DNA of 64,000 nucleotides from Parahaliea mediterranea (GTDB lineage: Bacteria > Pseudomonadota > Gammaproteobacteria > Pseudomonadales > Halieaceae). A model generated the notes under the pieces. That model saw only the letters and a program-made list of their open reading frames with translations, was not told the origin of the DNA and did not search any database. Of this stretch, positions 25,008 through 33,601 are shown piece after piece (position 1 is the stretch's first letter; each line of letters begins with the position of its first letter). The translations under genes and the position numbers were made by a program. The DNA lies in contig NZ_JAFKCZ010000019.1 of assembly GCF_017255185.1 (NCBI RefSeq), forward strand, positions 27,664-91,663. The letters run 5' to 3'.

Positions 25008-26702
25008 TCAACTGACATCGCCGTGATGTTCGCGCCGCGCTTCCAGTTGCTGCCTGATCACGCTGTGATCGACATCCAGTAGCTCGAGCATCTGCGCGCC
25101 GATCGCCAGGCTGGCTTCCTGCATCTCCGGCACCACGCGGTTGGCGCCCAGTGACAACAGCTCGCGCACGTGCCCCTGCTCGTGGCAGCGCACGATCACG
25201 GGGGTATTGATACCCACCGAGCGCATCTGAGCGATCATCGCCCGGGCCTGCTCCAGCGAGCGAAAGGTCAACACCGCCAGCAGCGCGCTGTCGATATGGC
25301 AGCTGCGCAGAATTTGCAGGTTGGCGCTGTCGCCGAACAGCACGTTGCGCCCCTCCGCCCGGGCCCGGTCCACCACCGCCACGTTGTTGTCGATGGCAAT
25401 ATAGGGGACCTGGTTCTCCTCCAGCAGTCCGGCCAATACCCGCCCGATACGGCCGTAGCCGCCGACGATCACGTGCCCGCCCTGGTGAATTTCCGCCTCG
25501 CGGGGGATTCCGGCGGCCACCGGCGGCGCCACGCCCAGCGTGTGCAGCAACCAGGGGGTGATTCGCTCGCTGTAGCGCAGCAGCAAGGGACTGACAGCCA
25601 TGGTGAGAATGGCCACCAACACAATAAACGAAGCGTGGTCGGCGGGCACCACGCCGCTGAGTTGCCCCAGGGCCAGCAGGGCGATGGCGAACTCACCGGA
25701 CTGGGCGAGATTGAGCCCGCAACGCAGGGCTGTATAGCGGTCCTCCCCGGTCAGCCCGACGACCAGCGCAATCAACGCCGTCTTGACCAGCATTAGCAGC
25801 GCCGCGAACAACAGCAGGCGCGGCCAGTAGTCCAGCAACAGGTCGACCTGGATATCCATGCCGATGGTAATAAAAAACAACGCCAGCAGGATGTCCTTGA
25901 AACCCCGGATATCGCTGTCGATCTGGTGCCGGAAGCTGCTTTCTCCCAACATCATGCCGATCACGAAGCCACCCAGGGCCATCGACAGACCAAAACCGTG
26001 AGTCAGCCACGCCGCCAGTAGCACGATCACCAGAGTGCTGATCACGAAAATTTCTTCCGAGTGGGCGCGCGCAATCTCCCGATAGAGCGGGGGCAACAGC
26101 CACTTGCCGACACTCATCAGGATGGCGAACAGCACCGCGCCGCGCAGCAGGGCGGTGGCGATCTCCGATGCCAGGCCTCCCTCTTCCGCCCCGGCGAGCA
26201 CCGGCACCAGAATGAGGAAAATAATCGCGGCCAGGTCCTGAAACAACAAGACCCCCACCGCCAGCTGGCCGTGACGCTGGTGCAGCTGCCCCAGACTGCT
26301 GAGCTCCCGGATCACGATGGCGGTGGAGGACAGCGCCAGCGCGCCGGCAATGACCACCGCGGCCTGCACCGTGGTGCCCCACAGGTAGACCGCCGCGCCG
26401 AACAGTAGCGCGCAGAGCACCACCTGGAAGCCGCCGACACCGAACACCGATCCCCGCAGGGCCAACAGGCGGGACAGCGAAAACTCCAGGCCGATGGAAA
26501 ACAGCAACAGCACCACGCCGAACTCCGCCACGAAAGCGAAGGATTCCGGTTCCCCCACCCAGCCGGTGACGTGGGGCCCGATAACACAGCCCGCCAGCAG
26601 GTAGGACAGGATATTGGGCAACCCCAGGCGGCGCAGCAGCAGCGCCGCGACCAGGGCCGCCGCCATCATCACCAGCAGGTCCTCGAAGACCAGGCTGTGC
26701 AT
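25008..26702 (-). CDS. CPA2-family monovalent cation:proton antiporter with RCK domain (YbaL/KefB-like)
   Basis: A 564-residue protein: twelve or more hydrophobic helices of a Na+/H+ or K+/H+ exchanger (residues about 1-380) with characteristic LSYLLAGCVIGPHVTGW, LALSSTAIVIREL and a FFITIGM motif, followed by a TrkA-N regulatory domain (HVIVGGYGRIGRVLAGLLEE) that binds NAD(H). This is the KefB/KefC/YbaL architecture. The start is set at the ATG at 26702; an in-frame TTG nine bases earlier is possible. It is convergent with the TIGR03084 gene and lies 43 bp beyond the cytochrome c gene on the same strand. Confidence 0.93.
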   Translation of the reverse strand: MHSLVFEDLLVMMAAALVAALLLRRLGLPNILSYLLAGCVIGPHVTGWVGEPESFAFVAEFGVVLLLFSIGLEFSLSRLLALRGSVFGVGGFQVVLCALLFGAAVYLWGTTVQAAVVIAGALALSSTAIVIRELSSLGQLHQRHGQLAVGVLLFQDLAAIIFLILVPVLAGAEEGGLASEIATALLRGAVLFAILMSVGKWLLPPLYREIARAHSEEIFVISTLVIVLLAAWLTHGFGLSMALGGFVIGMMLGESSFRHQIDSDIRGFKDILLALFFITIGMDIQVDLLLDYWPRLLLFAALLMLVKTALIALVVGLTGEDRYTALRCGLNLAQSGEFAIALLALGQLSGVVPADHASFIVLVAILTMAVSPLLLRYSERITPWLLHTLGVAPPVAAGIPREAEIHQGGHVIVGGYGRIGRVLAGLLEENQVPYIAIDNNVAVVDRARAEGRNVLFGDSANLQILRSCHIDSALLAVLTFRSLEQARAMIAQMRSVGINTPVIVRCHEQGHVRELLSLGANRVVPEMQEASLAIGAQMLELLDVDHSVIRQQLEARREHHGDVS

Positions 26703-26745
26703 CAGTACCAATCCGCGACAAGGCGTTCAGGACAGCGCCCGGGCA

Positions 26746-27396
26746 TCACCGTTTGCGGTAGATCCCGAAATGCACGTAGCCGGCGCTGGTGCGCTGCCCG
26801 GGATCGACATTGGCCGGCACCCGGTGCCGCACCGGCGGCAGGCTGAGCAGGTAGGTGGCGACCGCGCTGGCGTCGTCGTCGGACAGGCGGGCGTAGGCCG
26901 GCCAGGGCATCACCGGCAGGTGGCCGCGCCCGGCGCGATCGATCCCACTGCGCAGAAAAGTCACGATATCGTCCTCGCGCCAGCCACCAATACCGGTTTC
27001 CGTATCCGGGGTCAGGTTGGCGGGAAAAACCACGCCGGGATAGTCCTCTTGCAGCGGATTGGACCAGGCGATGCCCACGCTCGAACCGGCCAGTCGGCGC
27101 CCGGCATTCGGCTGCCCCACCAGCGCGCCGTCGGTGTGGCAGGTGCCGCAGCCCAGCAACTCGACCAGGTACTGGCCGCGGGCCGCCGCGGCGGCCCGGT
27201 CCGGTGCCAGGCGGGATGTGTCGGGGTTTGGTGTGCCAAAGGTGGTGGCGGGGGTCACCTCGTCGATACCACCGGGCGTCGACCCGGTGGCACAGGCCGC
27301 CAACACCGCCACCACACTACTGGCCAGGACTTTGGCGACAAGCGACAGTCGATTCGATGACGATTGCCGTGGAAAGGTTGCTTGACGGGTTTTCAT
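26746..27396 (-). CDS. Lipid-anchored class I cytochrome c
   Basis: A 216-residue secreted mono-heme cytochrome. After a signal peptide with lipobox LAAC (Cys35) there is an acidic/Pro-rich linker, then the heme site CGTCH (Cys83-His87) and a downstream Met (LPVMPWP) that should be the axial ligand. The late helix SDDDASAVATYLLSLPPV is typical of cytochrome c domains. It is like the c subunits that accept electrons from periplasmic dehydrogenases (alcohol, sorbosone or isoquinoline type), but none is adjacent. It likely sits in the periplasmic face of a membrane. Confidence 0.88.
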   Translation of the reverse strand: MKTRQATFPRQSSSNRLSLVAKVLASSVVAVLAACATGSTPGGIDEVTPATTFGTPNPDTSRLAPDRAAAAARGQYLVELLGCGTCHTDGALVGQPNAGRRLAGSSVGIAWSNPLQEDYPGVVFPANLTPDTETGIGGWREDDIVTFLRSGIDRAGRGHLPVMPWPAYARLSDDDASAVATYLLSLPPVRHRVPANVDPGQRTSAGYVHFGIYRKR

Positions 27397-27839
27397 CTCG
27401 GTTCCTCACTGCTTGTAGTGAACAATTGCACTGCGTTGATGAAGAGAGTGTAGCAGCGCGGCGGTGACAGGGATTGATCGTGCGCAAACAAGCACGGGAT
27501 TCAAAGCACCGGGAACTGCTGGAAAGACAGGGCATGGGATTGCCTCCCGCCGTGCAGGGTGACTCCAGCCGCCCGCAGCGACGAGAACCGGATGGCGCTG
27601 GCGCGGTGCTTGAGCTCGGGTGGCCCCCTGTGTATGGTTACAGCCTTGAAGGAACTCCGGTTTTACACCTTTCGGACTGCGACATCCCCTCCATACTGCT
27701 CCTGAAGAAGACGCTTCAGAATGCGACGGGATATCCTGGACGCTCCGGGCTGCGGTGCAGGCCCGTCCAGCGATATCCCCGCACGCTGGCGGGAGAACGA
27801 CAGCAGCCAATCCGATTGCCGAATTAGAGAGTAGCCTGG
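27397..27839. other. 443-bp gap without a supported gene
   Basis: Open frames exist on both strands but none resembles a known protein or has a good ribosome binding site; GC content and codon pattern do not favour any. It separates the cytochrome c gene (leftward) from the acyltransferase gene (rightward) and must hold promoters for both. I see no clear hairpin terminator or operator in it. Confidence 0.5.
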
Positions 27840-29828
27840 ATGCACTATCGCGCCGACATTGATGGCCTGCGCGCCATTGCCGTGCTTGCCGTCGTTGTCT
27901 TTCACCTTGGGATATCGCAATTGTCCGGCGGATTCGTCGGCGTCGACGTTTTCTTCGTCATCTCGGGCTACCTGATCACCGCCATCATCTCCGACAAGAT
28001 TTCGCGCGACAGTTTCCAGCTTGCCGACTTCTATGGGCGCCGCGTGCGCCGCCTGTTTCCGCCACTCATCGCAACAGTGGCGGTTACCTTCATTGCCGCG
28101 GCTTGCATTCTCGAACCACTGGATTTCACGACCTTCGGGCGGTCCGCCACGGCCGCCCTATTCAGCGTATCGAACTTCGTGTTCCTCACCGAGGCGGGGT
28201 ATTGGGACACGGCATCCGAGCTCAAGCCGCTGTTGCACACCTGGTCACTCGGGGTCGAGGAGCAATTCTATCTGCTCTGGCCGGCGCTGTTGCTCGCCAC
28301 CTTGCGTGGGGGCCGCGATGGGCGCCTGACCTGGCTGCTGATCGTCGTCGGCACGGCGAGCTTTGCCGCTTGCGTGTGGTGGACGGGACGCGATTCCCTG
28401 GCGGCATTCTACCTGCTGCCCTTCCGTATGTTCGAATTCGCCCTGGGTGCGGCCGTCCTTCCCCTCTCCCGCTCGGCGGGGATACAGCGTGCACTCTCGG
28501 CCAGCTCCACTCGCGATAGGGTATTCGCCGCCGGTGTGCTGATGATTGCATGGAGCGCGGTCGCCTTCGACAACAACACCGCCTTCCCCGGCTGGGTGGT
28601 GGCCTGGCCCACCCTGGGCAGCGTACTCATACTGCTGGCCGGTAGCGGAACCGGGGGGCAGGGCCCCATCGGTGCGATGGTGCTCTGCAATCCCGTCAGT
28701 TTGTGGCTCGGCAAGGTATCCTATTCGCTGTACCTGACCCACTGGCCTATCGTATCGCTCTATCGCTACGCAAGCGGCGATCACTCCCTGGCAATTGGCA
28801 CGCAGATCGCGCTTGCCGCTGTTACCCTGCTCGCCACGGTCGTCCTCCACTATGGTGTCGAGCTGCGTTTTTACCAACGGGTGGGGGCTATGACGCCACA
28901 GAGGTCCGCGCGTCGCCGCCCGATTTCCGCGCCGGGGATCGTGCTGGTATCGGCACTGTTCGCCGTGGCGCCGGTCGCCGCCTGGCTCGGAGACGGCTGG
29001 CCATGGCGACGCGCCAACACGGTTTTGAGCTCCGCGGCGGTAACCCAGGGCATGGATGACCGCTTCCAACTGGTACGCAAGGCTTGCTCGGTCACCCGCT
29101 GGCGGCGGGATGAATACTGCTCGACGGACCGCCCGATACAGGTGCTGGTTTTCGGCAATTCCCATGAGCCGGACGCTTTCAATTTTCTCCACGCGGCCTA
29201 CGCCGACGATCCGGACATCAACCTGATTCAATTCGGTTCCACCAATAACTGCCCGAACCTGAAAGGCGCCGCCGGCGAATACCACAGTACCAATGAGACC
29301 TGCACCCGAAGGTTCGCGGCCCTGTTTCGCGATGAGGTCATTTCCCAACTCGATGTCATTGTCTACGCCGCCGCGCGCCCCTTTCGATCAATCCAGCAGA
29401 TACACCTCGATGTGATCGGTGACATTATGGCGCGCAATTCACGGGTCAAACTCGCTACCGTGGGCGGCTACATCGCCACCAGGGAGCCATGCTGGCGCCT
29501 GATCAACAGGCACGGAAGCAGCACCGCCTGCGCCCTTCCTGCCAATGTGACGTATTTTGAGGACCAACCCTCGCAATGGCCGCTGTACGAAGCCTTCATG
29601 GCTATCACAGACCTCTACATCGACCGCGTTGGCCTGCTTTGCAAAGACAGGAAACTGGAGAATTGCGTTACGCAAACACCCGCCTCGGTGCCGATGTTCT
29701 ATGACCGGCACCACCATTCGATAGAGTTTGCGCGCTACGCGGGGCAGCGATACGAGAGTGAGCATCCCGGCTTTCTGAAGCGGTTGGTGGGTGCGCCTGA
29801 CAGTCCGGTAGTTTCTCCAGGGAAATAG
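27840..29828 (+). CDS. OafA/YrhL-type acyltransferase with C-terminal SGNH domain
   Basis: A 662-residue protein with a membrane acyltransferase-3 domain (residues 1 to about 345: YRADIDGLRAIAVLAVVVFH, the FFVISGYLIT motif and a series of helices), and a periplasmic SGNH hydrolase-like domain. In the latter, GNSH at 439-442 carries the nucleophile Ser441, and DRHHHS from 622 supplies the Asp/His pair. This is the architecture of enzymes that O-acetylate lipopolysaccharide O-antigen or other surface glycans. It ends just before the tRNA-Ser terminator repeats, and no glycan biosynthesis genes lie nearby. Codon use does not stand out by eye. Confidence 0.92.
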   Translation: MHYRADIDGLRAIAVLAVVVFHLGISQLSGGFVGVDVFFVISGYLITAIISDKISRDSFQLADFYGRRVRRLFPPLIATVAVTFIAAACILEPLDFTTFGRSATAALFSVSNFVFLTEAGYWDTASELKPLLHTWSLGVEEQFYLLWPALLLATLRGGRDGRLTWLLIVVGTASFAACVWWTGRDSLAAFYLLPFRMFEFALGAAVLPLSRSAGIQRALSASSTRDRVFAAGVLMIAWSAVAFDNNTAFPGWVVAWPTLGSVLILLAGSGTGGQGPIGAMVLCNPVSLWLGKVSYSLYLTHWPIVSLYRYASGDHSLAIGTQIALAAVTLLATVVLHYGVELRFYQRVGAMTPQRSARRRPISAPGIVLVSALFAVAPVAAWLGDGWPWRRANTVLSSAAVTQGMDDRFQLVRKACSVTRWRRDEYCSTDRPIQVLVFGNSHEPDAFNFLHAAYADDPDINLIQFGSTNNCPNLKGAAGEYHSTNETCTRRFAALFRDEVISQLDVIVYAAARPFRSIQQIHLDVIGDIMARNSRVKLATVGGYIATREPCWRLINRHGSSTACALPANVTYFEDQPSQWPLYEAFMAITDLYIDRVGLLCKDRKLENCVTQTPASVPMFYDRHHHSIEFARYAGQRYESEHPGFLKRLVGAPDSPVVSPGK

Positions 29829-29873
29829 CCGGGCTGTTTAAACAGCGCTTCAGAATAGTTATGCGGGAGATAC

Positions 29874-29907
29874 AAAAAAGGGCCCCTATGGGACCCTTTT
29901 TCGTATA
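29874..29907. terminator. Distal copy of tRNA-Ser terminator hairpin, bidirectional
   Basis: AAAAAAGGG, an inner CCCCTATGGGA and CCCTTTTT form a hairpin with T-rich flanks on both strands. It lies 176 bp downstream of the tRNA copy of the same structure and can also end transcription of the acyltransferase gene from the plus strand, since it follows that stop codon by about 45 bp. Confidence 0.75.
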
Positions 29908-30083
29908 TGGCGGTGAGGGAGAGATGAATCACAACGGCTTTTGGCCGTTGTGACCCCTCCGGGGCTTCGGCGCTGCGCGCCTCGTAGCAAATTGCTCACG
30001 CAATTTGTCGAACTGGGAGCCCTCATCATGACCCCCTAAACCACATATACGAAAAAGGGCCCCTATGGGACCCTTTTCGTATA
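29908..30083 (-). repeat. 176-bp unit duplicating the tRNA-Ser 3' end and terminator (rtT-like)
   Basis: The 18-base 3' end of tRNA-Ser including CCA (30084-30101) recurs exactly at 29908-29925, and the adjoining palindromic terminator is duplicated with it, giving a unit of 176 bp. Between the two copies lie two more perfect hairpins: CACAACGGC with GCCGTTGTG at about 29930-29952, and CAAATTGC-TCAC-GCAATTTG at about 29988-30007. The arrangement recalls the E. coli tyrT region, whose 178-bp repeats each carry a 19-base tRNA 3' end and yield rtT RNA. Here only one extra unit is visible. Confidence 0.7.
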
Positions 30084-30084
30084 T
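30045..30084 (-). terminator. Terminator of tRNA-Ser, strong palindrome
   Basis: ATATACGAAAAAGGG pairs with CCCTTTTCGTATAT with a single bulge around an inner CCCCTATGGGA. It begins at the tRNA 3' end and is followed on the minus strand by a T-rich stretch, as for an intrinsic terminator. Confidence 0.75.
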
Positions 30085-30171
30085 GGCGGTGAGGGAGAGA
30101 TTCGAACTCTCGAACGGTTTCCCGTTACACACTTTCCAGGCGTGCGCCTTCGACCACTCGGCCACCTCACC
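30084..30171 (-). tRNA. tRNA-Ser (anticodon GGA)
   Basis: An 88-nt serine tRNA is read on the minus strand: acceptor GGTGAGG pairs with CCTCACC, the discriminator is G and CCA is encoded. The anticodon loop CTGGAAA gives GGA, and the long variable arm (GTAACGGGAAACCGTT region) is typical of serine tRNAs. It reads UCC and UCU codons. Confidence 0.97.
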
Positions 30172-30184
30172 GTTGAGGGCGCGC

Positions 30185-30213
30185 ATAATACCACAGGCAG
30201 GACAGGTTTCCAG
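30185..30213 (-). promoter_or_regulatory. Putative promoter of tRNA-Ser
   Basis: On the minus strand a -10 TATTAT (30185-30190) is followed by the GC-rich discriminator GCGCGCCC typical of stringently controlled tRNA promoters. A weak -35 CTGGAA lies 17 bp further upstream (30208-30213). Confidence 0.45.
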
Positions 30214-30261
30214 TGTTCGGCGGGAAAAATTGCGGTGCCCGCCATCCCGATCCGCTCTCCC

Positions 30262-31083
30262 CTATTGACGGTTCATCCGCGGCAGGGGCTCCCGGCCGCC
30301 GGTGCCGCGGAAGGGGGTGATATCCAGGCCGCCGCGGCGGGTGTAGAAAGCCTGGACATGCAGGGATTCGGGGGCGCAGGCCGCCAGCAGGTCGCGGAAG
30401 ATGCGCTCCACGCACTGCTCGTGGAAGTCCTGGTGCTTGCGGTAGGCCAGCAGGTAGTCCAGCAGGGAGCGGGGTTCGACCCGCGCGCCCTCCAGGCGGA
30501 CCCACACGCTGGCCCAGTCGGGCTGGCCGGTGACCGGGCACAGGGAGCGCAGCAGGTGGGTGTAAAGCTCCTGGGGGGCGCCACCCTCCACCACCACCAG
30601 CTGCGCCACGTCCGGCTCGCGATCGCTCCAGCTCGCCTCCAAGGCGTCCAGGCAGTCGCCGGGCAGGCTTGCGCCGGCCAGGGCCGGATCGTCCACGGCA
30701 AACAACCGCAGGCTGACCTCGGCGCCCGCGGCGGCGCCGATATCGGCGCAGATGCGCTGTACGGCGGCGGCTTCGCTATCGAAACACTCCCCGTTCAGGG
30801 AATTCAGGTACAGCTTGAAGGACTTGGATTCCACCAGGTTGGCGCTGTCGGCGGGAATGGCGAAGCGCCCCACCCGGGCCACCGGACGGCGATGGGCGTC
30901 CAGCCAGGACAACTCGTAGGCGTGCCAGATATCCACCCCGCCGAAGGGCGGCGCCGCCGGATCGAGGCCGAGCTCGCGCCGCGCCCGGGCGCGGGGAATC
31001 GGGTGCAGCAGTTCCGGCGCGTAGTGCTCGCTGACCGCCACCTGGCGGCCCAGCAGCGGCCCCTTGTCGTCGTCAGTCGCCAC
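30262..31083 (-). CDS. queF: NADPH-dependent 7-cyano-7-deazaguanine reductase (QueF)
   Basis: A 273-residue QueF of the long, two-domain type. It reduces preQ0 nitrile to the preQ1 amine for queuosine in tRNA. The active-site Cys182 lies in LCPVTGQPDW with Asp189 as acid, and the NADPH motif ESKSFKLYLNSLNGE is at about 85-99. The C-terminal HEQCVERIFRDLL stretch is also characteristic. It is only 4 bp downstream of the ABC permease gene, so it is transcribed with an apparently unrelated exporter; other queuosine genes are not in the window. Confidence 0.97.
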   Translation of the reverse strand: MATDDDKGPLLGRQVAVSEHYAPELLHPIPRARARRELGLDPAAPPFGGVDIWHAYELSWLDAHRRPVARVGRFAIPADSANLVESKSFKLYLNSLNGECFDSEAAAVQRICADIGAAAGAEVSLRLFAVDDPALAGASLPGDCLDALEASWSDREPDVAQLVVVEGGAPQELYTHLLRSLCPVTGQPDWASVWVRLEGARVEPRSLLDYLLAYRKHQDFHEQCVERIFRDLLAACAPESLHVQAFYTRRGGLDITPFRGTGGREPLPRMNRQ

Positions 31084-31087
31084 CGCC

Positions 31088-31861
31088 CTACTGCCTCAGC
31101 CGCTTGCCGGAGTTGAGCAGGTGCATGCTGTATGCGAAGGCCGCCAGGGTGAACAGCCCGATCATGGCGAAAGCCACCGGCAGGCTCACGTCGGACACGC
31201 CCAGCACCCCGTAGCGGAAGGCGTTGACCACGTAGACCAGGGGGTTGAGCTTGGACACGTTGGCCCAGAACTCTGGCAGCAGGTCCATGGAGTAAAACAC
31301 CCCGCCGAGGTAGATCAACGGCGTGAGCACAAAGGTGGGAACAATGGAAATGTCGTCGAAATTGTTGGCGAACACCGCGTTGATAAAGCCGGCCAGGGCG
31401 AACAGGATGGAGGTCATCAGCACGATGGCGACCACCACCGTGTAACTGTGAATGTGCAAGTCGGTAAAGAACAACGACACCAGGGTGACAATCACCGCCA
31501 CCAGCAGGCCCCGGGCCACGCCGCCGAGCACATAGCCCATCAGAATGACATAGTTGGGGGTGGGCGATACCAGCAGCTCCTCGACGCTGTGATTGAACTT
31601 GGAGCCGAAGAAAGAGGACACCACGTTGGAATAGGAGTTGGTGACGATGGCCATCATGATCAGCCCGGGCACCACAAACTGCATGTAGGTGTAGCCACCC
31701 ATTTCACCGATGCGCGAGCCGATCAACGAGCCGAAGATCACGAAATACAGCGACATGGTGATGGCGGAGGGTAGCAGGGTCTGGGTCCAGATCCGCATCC
31801 AGCGCCGGATCTCCTTGCGCAGGATGGTCATAAAGGCAACGAACTGTTCTCGTGGACTCAC
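31088..31861 (-). CDS. ABC-2 type transporter permease (YadH-like)
   Basis: A 257-residue membrane protein with six helices of the ABC-2 family, containing the family loop near TPLIYLGGVFYSMDLLP. It pairs with the ATPase gene just upstream, whose end it overlaps by 4 bases. The E. coli equivalent is YadH, an exporter half of unknown substrate. It is followed after 4 bp by queF. Confidence 0.93.
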   Translation of the reverse strand: MSPREQFVAFMTILRKEIRRWMRIWTQTLLPSAITMSLYFVIFGSLIGSRIGEMGGYTYMQFVVPGLIMMAIVTNSYSNVVSSFFGSKFNHSVEELLVSPTPNYVILMGYVLGGVARGLLVAVIVTLVSLFFTDLHIHSYTVVVAIVLMTSILFALAGFINAVFANNFDDISIVPTFVLTPLIYLGGVFYSMDLLPEFWANVSKLNPLVYVVNAFRYGVLGVSDVSLPVAFAMIGLFTLAAFAYSMHLLNSGKRLRQ

Positions 31862-32784
31862 GCCGCGCCCTCCACCAGTGTCACGAACATCTCCTCCAGC
31901 CGGTTGGCGCGATTGCGCAGGCTGCGCACCTCGATGCCGGCCGCGTCCAGCTGCCGGAACACCTCGTTGACCGCCTGGCCTTTCTCCACTTCCACTTCCA
32001 GGCTGTGCTCATCGATGCGGCGGGTGACAAAACCCGACACGGGTATCGTCTCCGGCAATTCACCCACGCAGTCGAAGATAAAGACCTCGCGGTGCAGGCG
32101 CCGCAGCAGGTCGCGCACCGAGCTGTGCTCGACAATCTCGCCGTGATTGATGATGGCGATATTGCGGCACAGGGCTTCCGCCTCCTCCAGGTAGTGGGTG
32201 GTGAGGATGATGGTGGTGCCCTCGGCGTTGATCTTTTTGAGGAAATCCCACATGGAGCGGCGCATCTCGATGTCCACCCCGGCGGTGGGCTCGTCGAGGA
32301 TCAGCAACCTGGGCTCGTGCACCAGCGCGCGAGCGATCATCAGGCGGCGCTTCATGCCGCCGGACAGCATGCGCGAGGCGACCTCGCGCTTGTCCCACAG
32401 GCCCAGCTCCTTCAGGTACTTGTCCGCCCGCGCCTCCGCCAGCTCGCGCGGCAGACCGTAATAGCCGGCCTGGTTGACCACGATGTCACGCACCTTCTCG
32501 AATTGGTTGAAGTTGAATTCCTGGGGCACGATGCCAATGTGCTTCTTGGCGCCGGGAAAGTCTTCGTCGATATCGATGCCGTACACCGACACCCGGCCAC
32601 CGGTCTTGCTCACCAGCGAGCAGATGATGCCGATGGTGGTCGATTTGCCGGCCCCGTTGGGCCCGAGCAGGGCGAAAAAGTCCCCCTGCTGAACGGCCAT
32701 GCTGATGCCCTTGAGGGCCTCGAAGCCATTGCCGTAGACCTTGCTGAGATTTTCGATGGTCAGAGCTGGTACCATAGCGGCCAA
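31858..32784 (-). CDS. ABC transporter ATP-binding protein (YadG-like)
   Basis: A 308-residue ATPase with Walker A LLGPNGAGKSTTIG (about residues 36-49), signature LSGGMKRR, Walker B LLILDEPTAG and the H-loop THYLEEAE, plus a C-terminal extension that fits YadG. It forms an exporter with the overlapping permease gene. The start codon appears to be TTG at 32784: GGAGG lies six bases before it, whereas the ATG three codons later would be too far from it. First gene of a three-gene minus-strand operon ending in queF. Confidence 0.93.
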   Translation of the reverse strand: MAAMVPALTIENLSKVYGNGFEALKGISMAVQQGDFFALLGPNGAGKSTTIGIICSLVSKTGGRVSVYGIDIDEDFPGAKKHIGIVPQEFNFNQFEKVRDIVVNQAGYYGLPRELAEARADKYLKELGLWDKREVASRMLSGGMKRRLMIARALVHEPRLLILDEPTAGVDIEMRRSMWDFLKKINAEGTTIILTTHYLEEAEALCRNIAIINHGEIVEHSSVRDLLRRLHREVFIFDCVGELPETIPVSGFVTRRIDEHSLEVEVEKGQAVNEVFRQLDAAGIEVRSLRNRANRLEEMFVTLVEGAA

Positions 32785-32860
32785 TCAAATCCTCCGGGAA
32801 AACAAGCGCGATATTGTACCCGCAATCCCGGCCGTTAACGACAGCGAGGCCAATTCCCCC

Positions 32861-33244
32861 ATGGACGACCAGCAGTACCTGCAACATTGCCGCGACAAGT
32901 GGAGTGAATTCGCCGACACCTTCGTGCAGCGCACCGCCGCCCTGGACGACAGCGATCCCCTGCGCGAGCTGGCGCTGGGCTGCCAGCAGGCCGGCCGCGA
33001 CAGTGAAGGCCTGTACGCCGAGGGGCCCTCCCTACTCTCCCGCCTGTTCACCACCTTTCCCGAGTTCGCGCCCACGGTGCCGCGGGAACTTCTTTGGTTT
33101 CTGGGCGGCGAATGCCTGCACTACCTGAGCGACGACGAACTCGACCTGTACCAGCGCCTGGACGAGGCCCGGGGCGAGGCGGCGGACCGGGGCGAGGTCA
33201 TCGACTTCGAGGAGGCGCGCGCCAAGTTGCTGAAGTCGCAGTAG
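32861..33244 (+). CDS. Conserved hypothetical protein, PA2817-like
   Basis: A 127-residue acidic soluble protein beginning MDDQQYLQHCRDKWSEF. The segment FLGGECLHYLSDDELDLYQR looks like the small PA2817 family conserved in gammaproteobacteria, for which no function is known. It is divergent from the ABC ATPase gene and precedes the tRNA-Glu gene. I assign the family from the conserved stretch only, so treat the name as provisional. Confidence 0.65.
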   Translation: MDDQQYLQHCRDKWSEFADTFVQRTAALDDSDPLRELALGCQQAGRDSEGLYAEGPSLLSRLFTTFPEFAPTVPRELLWFLGGECLHYLSDDELDLYQRLDEARGEAADRGEVIDFEEARAKLLKSQ

Positions 33245-33295
33245 CAAGTCACTGAAGTCACAGTAAAAAGTCGCGCAGTTTTTACCGCGCCGGGC

Positions 33296-33324
33296 TTGAC
33301 GAAGCCCCCGGGGCTACCTACAAT
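33296..33324 (+). promoter_or_regulatory. Sigma-70 promoter of the tRNA-Glu/tRNA-Gly unit
   Basis: TTGACG (33296-33301) and TACAAT (33319-33324) are separated by 17 bp, and a GC-rich discriminator (GCGCGCC) follows, as in stable-RNA promoters. The tRNA-Glu begins 28 bp after the -10. Confidence 0.75.
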
Positions 33325-33351
33325 GCGCGCCTCTTGATTGAGACCAGCTGC

Positions 33352-33427
33352 GTCCCCTTCGTCTAGTGGCCTAGGACACCGCCCTTTCACGGCGGGAACA
33401 GGGGTTCGAACCCCCTAGGGGACGCCA
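33352..33427 (+). tRNA. tRNA-Glu (anticodon UUC)
   Basis: A 76-nt tRNA with acceptor GTCCCCT pairing with AGGGGAC, discriminator G and encoded CCA. The anticodon loop CTTTCAC reads TTC in DNA. D-arm and T-arm (GGTTCGAACC) are normal. Confidence 0.98.
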
Positions 33428-33492
33428 CTCAATCAAGCCTGTTTCGCCGGTTCCGGCGACCGCGGCGGCGGTATAAACACGCAGCTTGTTAA

Positions 33493-33547
33493 GCGGGAAT
33501 AGCTCAGTTGGTAGAGCGCAACCTTGCCAAGGTTGAGGGGGGACGCC
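33493..33547 (+). pseudogene. Chimeric tRNA-Gly/tRNA-Glu remnant
   Basis: Positions 33493-33538 repeat the first 46 nt of tRNA-Gly (acceptor 5' strand, D-arm, whole anticodon stem-loop with GCC), then switch to GGGGACGCC, the 3' end of tRNA-Glu. T-arm and a matching acceptor strand are missing, so it cannot fold as a tRNA. The spacer and 5' half recur 109 bp downstream in the intact tRNA-Gly. The likely origin is a Glu-Gly-Glu-Gly array that lost the middle piece. Confidence 0.8.
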
Positions 33548-33601
33548 CAGTCTCGCCGGTTCCGGCGACCGTGACGGCGGTATAAACACGCAGCTTGTTA
33601 A

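Noticed and set aside
27406..27827. Protein-coding genes in the gap before the acyltransferase
   Set aside because: Frames of 117-134 codons exist on both strands, but without family match, ribosome site or plausible composition.
29929..30186. An 85-codon protein across tRNA-Ser (minus strand)
   Set aside because: It reads through the tRNA and its terminator and is a well-known type of false gene call over tRNA loci.
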